Positions 1-8,821 of a stretch of 64,000 bases of DNA are shown here, piece after piece; the first letter of the stretch is position 1; each line of letters opens with the position of its first letter. The notes beneath the pieces were generated by a model. It was not told the origin of the DNA and searched no databases. It saw only the letters and a list, made by a program, of their open reading frames with translations. Location of the stretch: positions 806,001 through 870,000 of the forward strand of contig NZ_CP055156.1 in the NCBI RefSeq assembly GCF_014217805.1, given 5' to 3'. The position numbers and the translations under genes were made by a program. The stretch is from Adhaeribacter swui (GTDB lineage Bacteria > Bacteroidota > Bacteroidia > Cytophagales > Hymenobacteraceae).

Positions 1-747
1 GTAGCCGGTAACTGGAAGATGAACAAAACCCAAGACGAAGGTCTGGCGTTGGTATCCGAAATTACCAATATGGTGCAGGACGAGGTAAATAACGACGCCA
101 TTGTGGTGGTTTGTCCGCCATTTCCGTTTTTAGCCGCTATTGGTAAAGCTTTGGCCGGCAGCGAAAAAGTAAAACTAGGCGCGCAAAACTGTCACCAAAA
201 CGAGAGCGGCGCTTATACCGGCGAAGTTTCGGCAGCTATGTTAAAATCCGTAGGCGTAGAATACGTTATTTTGGGCCACAGCGAGCGCCGGCAATATTTC
301 CAAGAAGACAACCAATTACTGGAAGCCAAAGTAAAAGCGGCTTTAAAACACGGCCTGAAACCTATTTTTTGCGTGGGCGAATCACTGGAGCAACGCGAGC
401 AGGATTTGACTTTTCAGGTGATCGAAACCCAGTTGAAAGAAGGCCTTTTTCATTTAAGCAACGAAGAATTTGCCCAAGTTGTAATTGCATACGAACCCGT
501 TTGGGCCATTGGTACCGGTAAAACCGCCACCAGCACGCAAGCCCAGGAAGTACACGCCTTTATCCGGGAGCAAATTGCCCGCCATTACGATGCTCAGGCC
601 GCTCTGGACACTACTATTTTATACGGCGGCAGCGCTAACCCCAGCAACGCTCGCGAGCTGTTCTCTCAGGCCGATGTAGACGGCGGTTTAATTGGCGGAG
701 CTTCTTTAAAATCCCGCGATTTTACCGACATTGTTAAATCTTTCTAA
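1..747 (+). CDS. tpiA: Triosephosphate isomerase (5' end outside window)
   Basis: Interconverts dihydroxyacetone phosphate and glyceraldehyde-3-phosphate in glycolysis and gluconeogenesis; cytoplasmic. The frame is open from base 1 and begins VAGNWKMNK, the usual N-terminal strand carrying the substrate-binding Lys. This motif normally lies about six residues after the start Met, so the true start is just upstream of the window and the ATG at 19 is internal. Other family landmarks are the catalytic His in GHSERR, the catalytic Glu in YEPVWAIGTGK (loop 6), and the phosphate-binding GGSANPSN and GLIGGASL segments near the C-terminus. Length (about 250 aa when completed) is normal. A strong terminator follows at 784-818. 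Confidence 0.97.
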   Translation, partial: VAGNWKMNKTQDEGLALVSEITNMVQDEVNNDAIVVVCPPFPFLAAIGKALAGSEKVKLGAQNCHQNESGAYTGEVSAAMLKSVGVEYVILGHSERRQYFQEDNQLLEAKVKAALKHGLKPIFCVGESLEQREQDLTFQVIETQLKEGLFHLSNEEFAQVVIAYEPVWAIGTGKTATSTQAQEVHAFIREQIARHYDAQAALDTTILYGGSANPSNARELFSQADVDGGLIGGASLKSRDFTDIVKSF

Positions 748-783
748 TTTAAATAGTACAATTGGTATATTTTTAGCAATAGC

Positions 784-818
784 AATGCCCGGGCTTGAAC
801 GCCTGGGCATTTTTTTTG
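784..818 (+). terminator. Rho-independent terminator after tpiA
   Basis: An 11-bp stem (AATGCCCGGGC / GCCTGGGCATT, one G-T wobble) with a 6-nt loop is followed directly by eight T residues, 37 bp after the tpiA stop codon. Confidence 0.85.
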
Positions 819-850
819 GTTTAAGCAGTACTTCTCTTTAATTTAGACCT

Positions 851-1240
851 ATGTTGGTTAGTTTATTGTTGTCTTTATTTTCATTTCTGTGGCATCCGGC
901 GGCTATAAATCCTCGGGCCAACGCTTCAGAAATTACTATTAATCCGGTAAGCCGCAATCCGGAATTTTGCAACATCTATGGGTCGGTTTTTCTTACTTCT
1001 GACCCTAAGTACAAAAGATTGGCTCGTTATACGGTTTACCTGGAACCCGAAGAAGCTTTTGCCAACCTGGTGGTTTTTAAGGAAGAGAACAAACTTTTTG
1101 CCGATAATCCCGGCCTGTGGTATCCGGCTTCGGGTTACGACTTTGCCGATCATGTTTTGTTTTTAACCACTAACCGGGCTTTCGCCGATTTTTCTATTTA
1201 CTACACTAAGTCCCGTTCATTTGCGGGCTGCCGAGAATAA
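851..1240 (+). CDS. Secreted DUF6150-like (septoil-knot type) repeat protein
   Basis: Small exported protein of unknown function, 129 aa. Residues 1-25 form a hydrophobic signal peptide. The rest is built from short repeats in which a phrase of the type (A/L/S)FA(D/N/G) recurs every 14-19 residues (EAFAN, KLFAD, YDFAD, RAFAD, RSFAG), each preceded by a beta-strand-like V/I/L-Y/F pair, with a GLWYP segment in the middle and cysteines near both ends (CNIYG and AGC). This arrangement is what I recall for DUF6150, a Bacteroidetes family described as a septoil-knot fold. The family assignment is by memory of the repeat pattern. It sits alone between tpiA and prmA. Confidence 0.75.
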   Translation: MLVSLLLSLFSFLWHPAAINPRANASEITINPVSRNPEFCNIYGSVFLTSDPKYKRLARYTVYLEPEEAFANLVVFKEENKLFADNPGLWYPASGYDFADHVLFLTTNRAFADFSIYYTKSRSFAGCRE

Positions 1241-1343
1241 AATTTAAAAATTACACCTTAAAACAGAACATTCCCACGTTAAAAGGTTTTATAATCAATA
1301 ATTTAAAAATTTTCATTTAACTCTTCCTGCTAAAATATCTTTT

Positions 1344-2177
1344 ATGGATTTTGTACAAGTTTCCATTACAGCACCTACCGAATTAGTTGATATCCTAACC
1401 GCTGAATTGAGTCAGTACGGTTACGACACTTTTATGGAAACCGAAGAAGGCATAGCTGCCTACACCACCGAAGATATTTTTTCAGAAGCCGATGTTATCT
1501 CGGTTTTAGAGCGCTACAACCAGGATGGCCAACTGGCTTATGTTACCCAAAAAATAGAAAAGCAAAACTGGAACGCCGAGTGGGAAAAAAACTTTGAGCC
1601 TTTGCTAATTGGTAATGTTTGTTCCGTGCGGGCTTCTTTTCATCCGCAACCCGAAAACGTGCAGTACGATATTATTATCAATCCTAAAATGTCTTTCGGT
1701 ACCGGGCACCACGAAACCACCACCCTTATGATTGAAAACCAGCTTACCATCAACCATCTAGGCAAGCGGGTTTTAGATATGGGTTGCGGCACCGGCATTC
1801 TGGCAATTATGGCTTGTAAATTGGGCGCGGCCAGCATTGTGGCCATTGATATTGAAGATTGGACCGTAGAAAATGCCCGTGAGAATGCTGAAATTAATAA
1901 TTGCTCCGGTATTGAAGTACGCCTGGGCGATGTTCAGCAAATTGCCGCCGATGAACCTTACGACTTGGTACTCGCTAATATTAACCGCAATGTATTGCTC
2001 GACGATATTCCAGCTTATTCTGCTAAGCTCCAACCAGGCGGCTTTTTGGTAATAAGCGGGTTTTACACCGAAGATTTAGATTTAATTCAGGATAAAGCCC
2101 AAACAGCAAACTTAGAGTTTACCTCCGTGCGCACCAAAAACAATTGGGTTTCGGCGGTATTTCGTAAACGCCTCTGA
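1344..2177 (+). CDS. prmA: Ribosomal protein L11 methyltransferase
   Basis: SAM-dependent methyltransferase that methylates ribosomal protein L11; cytoplasmic. The 277-aa protein has the PrmA two-part layout: a small N-terminal domain (residues 1-90) and a class I Rossmann methyltransferase domain. Motif I is DMGCGTGILAIMACKLGA, followed by the acidic strand end AIDIEDW that binds the SAM ribose, and the family motif LANINRNVLL, which corresponds to the NIxxxxL/NPP region. FGTGHHETT upstream of motif I is characteristic of PrmA. The stop is only 18 bp before the start of the giant exported protein, so the two may be cotranscribed. Confidence 0.95.
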   Translation: MDFVQVSITAPTELVDILTAELSQYGYDTFMETEEGIAAYTTEDIFSEADVISVLERYNQDGQLAYVTQKIEKQNWNAEWEKNFEPLLIGNVCSVRASFHPQPENVQYDIIINPKMSFGTGHHETTTLMIENQLTINHLGKRVLDMGCGTGILAIMACKLGAASIVAIDIEDWTVENARENAEINNCSGIEVRLGDVQQIAADEPYDLVLANINRNVLLDDIPAYSAKLQPGGFLVISGFYTEDLDLIQDKAQTANLEFTSVRTKNNWVSAVFRKRL

Positions 2178-2195
2178 TTATGATCTTTTATTAGC

Positions 2196-5100
2196 ATGAA
2201 GCACTTATATCTACTCCTTACTTTTATACTGGTTGTTGCTTATTTTCCCTTAAAAGCACAAAACGCAAAGCTATTTCAAGATCCGGCTCAATTTACCGCT
2301 CAGGTAAAAAACTTAATGGCACCTACCCGTAACGAGGCAGCCCTGAAAGTAACAGCGCAGTTAGAACAAGTATGGTCGGCTAATACGCTCACTACTGCCC
2401 AGCAGGCCAAAATCATGGACATTTCGCAAAAGATGCAGCAGAAAAAGCTAAAAGCCCGTCCGCATTTTGAAAATTTTTATGGCGCGTTGGTCAGTGGGGT
2501 TACCATTCAAAAACTAAGTGGCGCTAAGCTGGATGAGTTTCTGCAGGTTGCCGGGGAATCGTTGGAGAAAGACGAAGTAAAAGGATTTGAAAACTTTCTG
2601 GCTACTTCGTATTTGTTCCTAAGTAATAAATATATTTTTAAATCCGGTTACAGCAACCTGTTAGCCCAAAACGGCTCTTTTTCCTTTGAATACCGGCCAG
2701 GTGCGCAGCTTTCCACCAAAGAAATACAAGCGGCTTTACCAGATATCAGTCCCATTGAAGTTACTCCGGCACCCATCGTAAATGATTTACCGCCGATGCA
2801 AGCGCCGCCAGATAACTTTCCGGTTTCTACTACCGAAGAAGATGATTTTTGGAGCAGAGCATCTAAACCCGTTAAGAAAGCGCCCGCCAAGAAAACTACC
2901 ACTACAAAGAAAAGTACGGTAAAAACTCCTGCTAAAAAAGCTGAGCCCGCCAAGAAAGTAGAAGAACCCGTTAAACCAATTCCCGCCTACACCATTCCAG
3001 TTACGGGTGCGGTGTTAGTTTTACAAAACACTGATTTAAAATTTGCGACGCCGCACGACTCTTTGACGCTGAAGAAGGTAAGTGGTGCTATTTTACTTAC
3101 CCGCCAAACCTTGGTGGCAAATCAAGGCCGTTACGAATGGACGGATGGCAGCAATACCGCTTCGGCGGAGTTCCAGGGTTTTCATTTTGATATAACCAAG
3201 CCCGGTTTAAAAGCCGAAAAAGTAACGTTAACTTACCCGGCCGTACTCGAAAAACCCGTGGATGGCATTTGGGAATACCGCAGTGTAAAAGCCGCTAAAG
3301 GTGCCGATAGTGGCTATCCCAAGTTTATCTCTTACACCAACAATGCCCGGTTAAAAAGTATCGGTCAGGGGATTACCTACGTGGGGGGTATTACTTTAGC
3401 GGGCAAAAAAATTATGACGGGGGCTTTAGACAGGAGCTTATCGAACATTATTGTGGAGCACGAAGGCAAAAAGAAGTTTAAAGCTTCGGCGGCCAATTAC
3501 TCCCTCTCCGACTCTTTAATTTCAACCGAAATTGCTTCCGTAGTTTTGTACCGCGGAAAAGATTCTATCAGCCATCCGGCTATGCGTTTGAAATACGCGC
3601 CCAAGAAACACTTATTAACTTTAATCAGCGAAGCGGGGGATTTTAAAAAATCTTTATTTTTCGATTCGTACCACCAGATGGAAATATCCGCCGAAATGCT
3701 TTCCTGGGATATCACCACGCCGCAGATTAATTTTTCGATTATAAATGCCAAAAATCAGGTACCAGCCCGCTTTGATTCTAAAGAATATTTTACCCTGGAC
3801 CGGTGGATGGCCATTCAGGGAACCGCCGATTTCCACCCCTTAAAAGTAGCGGTGAGTTTTGCGGCCCGGCAAAAAACCAATCAATTTTACGCTTCGGATC
3901 TGGCCCGGGATGTAAAGATGAAAGAATCCATTATCCGGGGAGCCATGACTGCTTTACAGCGGCAAGCCTTTATTGATTACAACAATGCAACTGGATTAGT
4001 TACCATTAAACCCAAAGCTTGGCATTACGTGAGTTCTTCCCGCGAAAAGAAAGATTACGATTACATTACTTTAAGTTCTTTAGCACCCAGCGGAAAAAAT
4101 GCCACCATCAACTTAAATAAAAATGAGCTGTTAATCCGGGGTGTAGAAAAGTTTTACTTTACCGGCGACTCCGGCGCTGTTTACGCCAAACCCGACAGCA
4201 ACCAGGTGCGCGTTTTACAAAACCGCAATATATTGTTTAACGGCAAGGTATACGCTTCTTATTTCCGGTTTGTAGGCAAGCAGTTTACTTTTGATTACAA
4301 CGGCTTTTACGTAGATATGGCCAAAATCGACACCATTGCTTTTGCTACCCGGAGTAAGGTAAAAAGTATGAAAGGCGACGATAAAGTACGGGAACAATAC
4401 TTGGCTAATGCGTCCAGCAAGTCTAGCGGCAAATTATACTTAAACCGGCCCGATAATAAATCGGGGCAAAAGAAATTAGGCGGCTATCCTACCTTCGATG
4501 CGTCTTCGCCTTCTTACGTTTACTTTAACAAACCCGAAATTCTGGGAGGAGCCTACGATACCACGGTTTACTTTGCTATTCCGGCGTTTAAAATGGATAG
4601 TTTAAATAGCTCCAACCCAAACACCATTGGCTTTAAAGGCAGGTTTCACTCGGGCGGAATCTTCCCGGATTTTAATACAACGCTCGGCATTATGCCGGAT
4701 CAATCGCTTGGTTTTGAATACGAAATCCCCAAGAACGGCCTTGAAGTGTACGGAGGCAAGGGCAAGTATTACAATAAGCTAACCATGAGTTTTAAAGGTT
4801 TGCAAGGTGCCGGCGAGCTTAAATACTTAACCACCACCTTACAATCTAACGCTTTTACCTTTTACCTGGATAAAACTTTAACGCTAGGCACCAAAGCTAC
4901 CGTGGCCGAAAGCACCATTGGCGATGCTTATTTTATGCAGGCTAATTTTAAACAATACGCCCTGGAATGGCTACCCAAACGTGATACGATGAATATCAGT
5001 ACCACCACCGATGCTATTGCCATGTACGGTGATAAATTTAAATACCGGGGCATTGCCATTGTAACCCCAAAAGGTTTTGCCGGTGATGGGGAACTGGAAG

Positions 5101-7616
5101 GAGTCGATACCAAAATCATTTCGCCGGAATTACATTTTAGTCGTAATAGTTTTACAGGTAATCATGCCACCTTTGAGGCCAAATCCAAAACGCCCGATAA
5201 GCCGGTAATGCAGGCCAAAGACGTAAAGCTGGAATATAATTTAAAAGAAGGCTACGCTAGCTTCTCTCCCGAAAAAGCTGGTTTTGCCAGTACCTCCTTT
5301 CCTTTTGCTCAGTTTAAAACTTCGCTCAGCGGCGGTAAATACGATTTTAAAAAGAAGCTGGTAACCTTAAACCAACCCAAAGGGGTTACCGCCGACAAAG
5401 CTTATTTTATTTCGACCAACCCGGAACATGGAAATTTAAAATTTAATGCAGCTTCCGGCACGTACGACATTACTAAACAAACCCTGCAAATTGGCGGTGT
5501 ACCTTACATTGCTTCGGCGGATGCCCATATTTTACCGGATAGCGGACAAGTATTTGTAAACGATAAATCCGATTTACGGCCTTTTAAACAGGCTACGGTT
5601 ATTGATACGGTTAATAAGTTTCATAAACTGTACCAAGGAGAGATTGATGTTATTTCCCGGACAGAATACCGCGGTAAAGCCACCATGGATTATGTGAATG
5701 CGGGTTCCGAAACCTTTAAGTTACAATTCGGTGATTTTGCCATGCACCACATGAAAGCCGAAGAAGTAATACCGGAAGTAAAACCGAAACAGTATTCTGC
5801 CGCTGAGTTAATTGCGGCTGCCGAGGCCAAAGAAAATCCGCAAGCCCCAGCCCCGGTTGCTAAAAAAAGCTGGCTGCAAAAAGCAGGAATAAACAAAATT
5901 AAAAAATCTGCGGATAAACCCACTGAGGTTAAATCCGATTCTACGGGTGCTGGTCCGGTGGCAAATGTTACGGAAGAAATAGCGGACGCCACTCCAAAAA
6001 AATCGCGCAAACAATTAAAAGCCGGAAAAGAAGCGCAAACATCCAAAGAAACGCCTAAAACTCCGACTGATAGCGCCAGCAGTGATTTACTCGCCAGCAA
6101 CGAGGCGGGTGCAGGCCCCATGCGTTTTCTGGGTAAAAAGCGCCGGAAAGCAGCTACTTTCGATACCAGTCCGTACACCTCGGCGGTAGCCCAGATTAAA
6201 GAAGAAGACAAGTTTTTTATTGCGCCAAACGTGCAATTTAAAGGCAGCGCTACCTTACAATCCAACAAAGAATACCTGGATTTTAATGGCTTTATTAAAA
6301 TAGGCTTTGCCAAAGAAGCCGGTGCTTCGGAATGGGTACCTTACATTGCCTCCGACGTAAATCCGAAAGAAGTAAAAATCAACCTGGAAAATAACAAAAA
6401 CACCGAAGAAGGCGCTAGCATCACGGGCCTGCATATTTCCAGCAATAGCGGTAAATTGTACCCAACCTTTGGTTCTAAAAAAGTAGACGAAGCGGATTTA
6501 GATGTATTTACCATTAATGGAGTTCTTACTTTTGACAAAGCCAATAAGCAGTACATGTTAGGTAAAGCCAAGCAAGCTGATGCGGGCGCCTATGAAGGCA
6601 ACCTAATGACTTACAACGACGCTACTTCCGAGGCCCGTTACGAAGGCAAGTTTAATTTGATTCAGTCAAATAAAACGCTCGGACTTACTTCTGCGGGCGC
6701 CATTAAGGCAAAAATTAATCAGAACCGGTACCAGTTTAATGCTTTTATGGTTTTTGATTTGGCTATTCCGGAATCGGCCTTGGGTGCTATGGCTAACGCT
6801 ATTGCGGATAATAACGGCGGCGCTCCTGAAGCGGTAGATGCGAACAGTACCGAATTGCGCTACCAATTAGCCGAATTTATTGGCAACAAAGGCGTACAAG
6901 AGTATATAGCAAAAACCGCTGCAGGTCACGTGCCGCTACCTGCCGCCTCATCCAAATTAGTGCGTAGTTTAGTGTTTAACAACGTACCTTTATACTGGTC
7001 CGATACCACCCAGGCCTGGCACAGCAAAGGAAAACTAGCTTTATCGAACATTTTAAAGAAAGACATTAATGCGCAAATTCCTGGTTACCTGGAAGTGAAA
7101 CGCGGCCCCGAGAGCGACATTGTAACGATTTACCTGGAACCGATTCCTTCGTTGTGGTACTATATCAGTTACGCCGATAATGTAATTACGGTAGCATCGT
7201 CGGATGATAAGGTAAATGGTATTATCGCTTCTAAACGTTCATCTAATGTAACAGCGGGCGAGGCACTCGAGAAAACGGAATTTGTAAATTATTTCCGGAA
7301 AACTTACCTGGGCCTGGCGCCAGTTGCGGCCGACGAAGTAGAACCGAGCAATGATTTTATAGAAGAAGGGGAAGCCAAACCAACTAAAAAAGTCAAAAAA
7401 GCGAAAAAGGCAACCAGCGATTTAGCCGACCCGGCTGCCGAAATGGAAGAAGCCCCGGAAGAGCCGCAACCCGCTAAAAAGAAATCGAAGGAAAAAGTTG
7501 CACCGGTAAACGAAGATAACAACGCCCCAGCCGAAGCACCACAGGAAAAACCGAAGAAAAAGAAAAAAGAAAAAAACACCGATAACGATGCCTTACCGGA
7601 CATTGACTTGAATTAA
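2196..7616 (+). CDS. Giant exported beta-rich protein, function unknown
   Basis: 1806 aa with a clear signal peptide (residues 1-22, ending PLKAQNA). I recognise no catalytic domain. Residues about 225-260 form a Lys/Ala/Thr-rich linker (KKAPAKKTTTTKK-like), and residues about 1690-1806 form a long Lys/Glu/Pro-rich tail ending in a Lys-rich stretch and DIDLN. Between them the sequence is strongly beta-strand-like, with alternating hydrophobics and many short strands of the form 'NGKVYASYFRFVGKQF'. This suggests a long beta-solenoid or tube-like periplasmic/outer-membrane protein; an AsmA- or OstA-like architecture is conceivable but unproven. Long conserved hypothetical proteins of this kind occur in Cytophagales. 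It follows prmA by 18 bp and ends at the terminator at 7635-7666. Confidence 0.85.
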   Translation: MKHLYLLLTFILVVAYFPLKAQNAKLFQDPAQFTAQVKNLMAPTRNEAALKVTAQLEQVWSANTLTTAQQAKIMDISQKMQQKKLKARPHFENFYGALVSGVTIQKLSGAKLDEFLQVAGESLEKDEVKGFENFLATSYLFLSNKYIFKSGYSNLLAQNGSFSFEYRPGAQLSTKEIQAALPDISPIEVTPAPIVNDLPPMQAPPDNFPVSTTEEDDFWSRASKPVKKAPAKKTTTTKKSTVKTPAKKAEPAKKVEEPVKPIPAYTIPVTGAVLVLQNTDLKFATPHDSLTLKKVSGAILLTRQTLVANQGRYEWTDGSNTASAEFQGFHFDITKPGLKAEKVTLTYPAVLEKPVDGIWEYRSVKAAKGADSGYPKFISYTNNARLKSIGQGITYVGGITLAGKKIMTGALDRSLSNIIVEHEGKKKFKASAANYSLSDSLISTEIASVVLYRGKDSISHPAMRLKYAPKKHLLTLISEAGDFKKSLFFDSYHQMEISAEMLSWDITTPQINFSIINAKNQVPARFDSKEYFTLDRWMAIQGTADFHPLKVAVSFAARQKTNQFYASDLARDVKMKESIIRGAMTALQRQAFIDYNNATGLVTIKPKAWHYVSSSREKKDYDYITLSSLAPSGKNATINLNKNELLIRGVEKFYFTGDSGAVYAKPDSNQVRVLQNRNILFNGKVYASYFRFVGKQFTFDYNGFYVDMAKIDTIAFATRSKVKSMKGDDKVREQYLANASSKSSGKLYLNRPDNKSGQKKLGGYPTFDASSPSYVYFNKPEILGGAYDTTVYFAIPAFKMDSLNSSNPNTIGFKGRFHSGGIFPDFNTTLGIMPDQSLGFEYEIPKNGLEVYGGKGKYYNKLTMSFKGLQGAGELKYLTTTLQSNAFTFYLDKTLTLGTKATVAESTIGDAYFMQANFKQYALEWLPKRDTMNISTTTDAIAMYGDKFKYRGIAIVTPKGFAGDGELEGVDTKIISPELHFSRNSFTGNHATFEAKSKTPDKPVMQAKDVKLEYNLKEGYASFSPEKAGFASTSFPFAQFKTSLSGGKYDFKKKLVTLNQPKGVTADKAYFISTNPEHGNLKFNAASGTYDITKQTLQIGGVPYIASADAHILPDSGQVFVNDKSDLRPFKQATVIDTVNKFHKLYQGEIDVISRTEYRGKATMDYVNAGSETFKLQFGDFAMHHMKAEEVIPEVKPKQYSAAELIAAAEAKENPQAPAPVAKKSWLQKAGINKIKKSADKPTEVKSDSTGAGPVANVTEEIADATPKKSRKQLKAGKEAQTSKETPKTPTDSASSDLLASNEAGAGPMRFLGKKRRKAATFDTSPYTSAVAQIKEEDKFFIAPNVQFKGSATLQSNKEYLDFNGFIKIGFAKEAGASEWVPYIASDVNPKEVKINLENNKNTEEGASITGLHISSNSGKLYPTFGSKKVDEADLDVFTINGVLTFDKANKQYMLGKAKQADAGAYEGNLMTYNDATSEARYEGKFNLIQSNKTLGLTSAGAIKAKINQNRYQFNAFMVFDLAIPESALGAMANAIADNNGGAPEAVDANSTELRYQLAEFIGNKGVQEYIAKTAAGHVPLPAASSKLVRSLVFNNVPLYWSDTTQAWHSKGKLALSNILKKDINAQIPGYLEVKRGPESDIVTIYLEPIPSLWYYISYADNVITVASSDDKVNGIIASKRSSNVTAGEALEKTEFVNYFRKTYLGLAPVAADEVEPSNDFIEEGEAKPTKKVKKAKKATSDLADPAAEMEEAPEEPQPAKKKSKEKVAPVNEDNNAPAEAPQEKPKKKKKEKNTDNDALPDIDLN

Positions 7617-7634
7617 CCACCATTTTAAAAATTT

Positions 7635-7666
7635 AAAAAAGGCAGTAAACTTACTGCCTTTTTTAT
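7635..7666 (+). terminator. Terminator after the 1806-aa gene
   Basis: Stem GGCAGTAA / TTACTGCC (8 bp, 2-nt loop, 7641-7658) is preceded by an A-run and followed by six T residues. Confidence 0.8.
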
Positions 7667-7810
7667 TGCAGCTTTCCGGTATTTGCAGCTTGTAGTAATT
7701 ATCTCGGAATAAGTAAATTCTGGAATCCTGTCTTGCAACTAACCTGTCTTAATACATTAATTGGATTCGTATCAAAAGTATTCTTCTTAGTAAACTACAC
7801 CTTGTTTTGG

Positions 7811-7818
7811 TACTTTTG
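7811..7818 (+). promoter_or_regulatory. Putative -7 box upstream of plsY
   Basis: TACTTTTG matches the Bacteroidetes -7 consensus TAnnTTTG exactly and lies 58 bp before the plsY ATG. No good -33 TTG is seen at the expected distance, so support is partial. Confidence 0.4.
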
Positions 7819-7875
7819 TTATCTTGTTGGGGCTTGTTGCCGTAAAAAGATAAAATACGCTTCTTTATTAAGACT

Positions 7876-8526
7876 ATGGAAATATTCTGGATTATCGGAC
7901 TTTTAATTGCTGCTTACTTAATTGGCTCTATTGCTACTGCCGTATGGGTAGGTAAAAAATTCTACGGGATTGATGTGCGGGAGCATGGCAGCAAAAACGG
8001 AGGTGCTACCAATACTTTCCGGGTTTTAGGTAAAAAGCCCGGCACCTTTGTATTACTTTTTGATGTGTTAAAAGGATGGGCCGCCACTTCTTTAGCCCAC
8101 GTGTTGGTGCAAGTGCAGGCTATTTCTCCGGAAAATTTAATTTATTATCAATTAGCTTTCGGTATTCTGGCGGTAATCGGGCACGTGTTTCCGGTATATG
8201 TTGGCTTTAAAGGCGGTAAAGGGGTAGCAACCTTACTGGGTATGGTACTGGCTATTCAGCCCCAGGCCGCCCTTATTTGCATTGGAATTTTTATTGTGGT
8301 GCTGCTACTCTTTAAATACGTATCGTTGGGTTCCATGATTGGGGCGCTGGCTTTTCCGTTGCTGCTAATCTTAATTCCGGATTTTCACCCGGATAAACCG
8401 GTGCTTACCATTTTTGCCTTTTTATTGGCCGGTTTAGTCGTGTACACGCACCGCAAAAATATTAATCGCTTGGTTAACGGCGTAGAAAGCAAAGTACCCA
8501 TTACGTTATTCGGGAAACGCTCCTGA
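7876..8526 (+). CDS. plsY: Acyl-phosphate:glycerol-3-phosphate acyltransferase
   Basis: Integral membrane enzyme that transfers the acyl chain from acyl-phosphate to the sn-1 position of glycerol-3-phosphate, the first step of phospholipid synthesis. The 216-aa protein begins with a membrane helix (IFWIIGLLIAAYLIGSIATA). It contains the loop motif GSKNGGATNTFRVLGK (substrate and phosphate binding) and the motif GHVFPVYVGFKGGKGVAT, both diagnostic of PlsY. About five hydrophobic segments are visible, the last being LTIFAFLLAGLVVYTHR. Length and motif order are normal. It is monocistronic here, with 260 bp in front and 295 bp behind. Confidence 0.96.
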   Translation: MEIFWIIGLLIAAYLIGSIATAVWVGKKFYGIDVREHGSKNGGATNTFRVLGKKPGTFVLLFDVLKGWAATSLAHVLVQVQAISPENLIYYQLAFGILAVIGHVFPVYVGFKGGKGVATLLGMVLAIQPQAALICIGIFIVVLLLFKYVSLGSMIGALAFPLLLILIPDFHPDKPVLTIFAFLLAGLVVYTHRKNINRLVNGVESKVPITLFGKRS

Positions 8527-8630
8527 AATCGGGGAAATTAAAAAATTTAAAAAATTAACACAGAAAGCTAGTTCACGGCAGATTGTTTCCCTTTATAAAA
8601 CAGCCATAGATTTTAATTTTTTTTGTTTTC

Positions 8631-8672
8631 TAGAATGTAGCTCCTGAAGTATTTCTGGAGTTCTAGCTTTTT
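8631..8672 (+). terminator. Probable terminator downstream of plsY
   Basis: An imperfect stem (TAGAA..CTCCtGAA / TTCtGGAG..TTCTA, with one T-T mismatch and a 5-nt bulge) is followed by GCTTTTT. It lies about 105 bp after the plsY stop. Confidence 0.4.
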
Positions 8673-8821
8673 ACCTGAGGAAGCAAATTAGCAAATTTTT
8701 TAAATTATTAATTATAAAGGCAACTCGTTTACATTAGCCTAAACCAAACAATATTTATTTTAAAATCTCTTTTTCAATTGACTACCACGCGTAAATCTTA
8801 AATCGCATTTTATCATAACTT

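Noticed and set aside
5690-6313. 207-aa open frame on the minus strand inside the 1806-aa gene
   Set aside because: Low-complexity sequence opposite a Lys/Ala-rich coding region; the plus-strand frame has signal peptide, length and continuity. Shadow frame.
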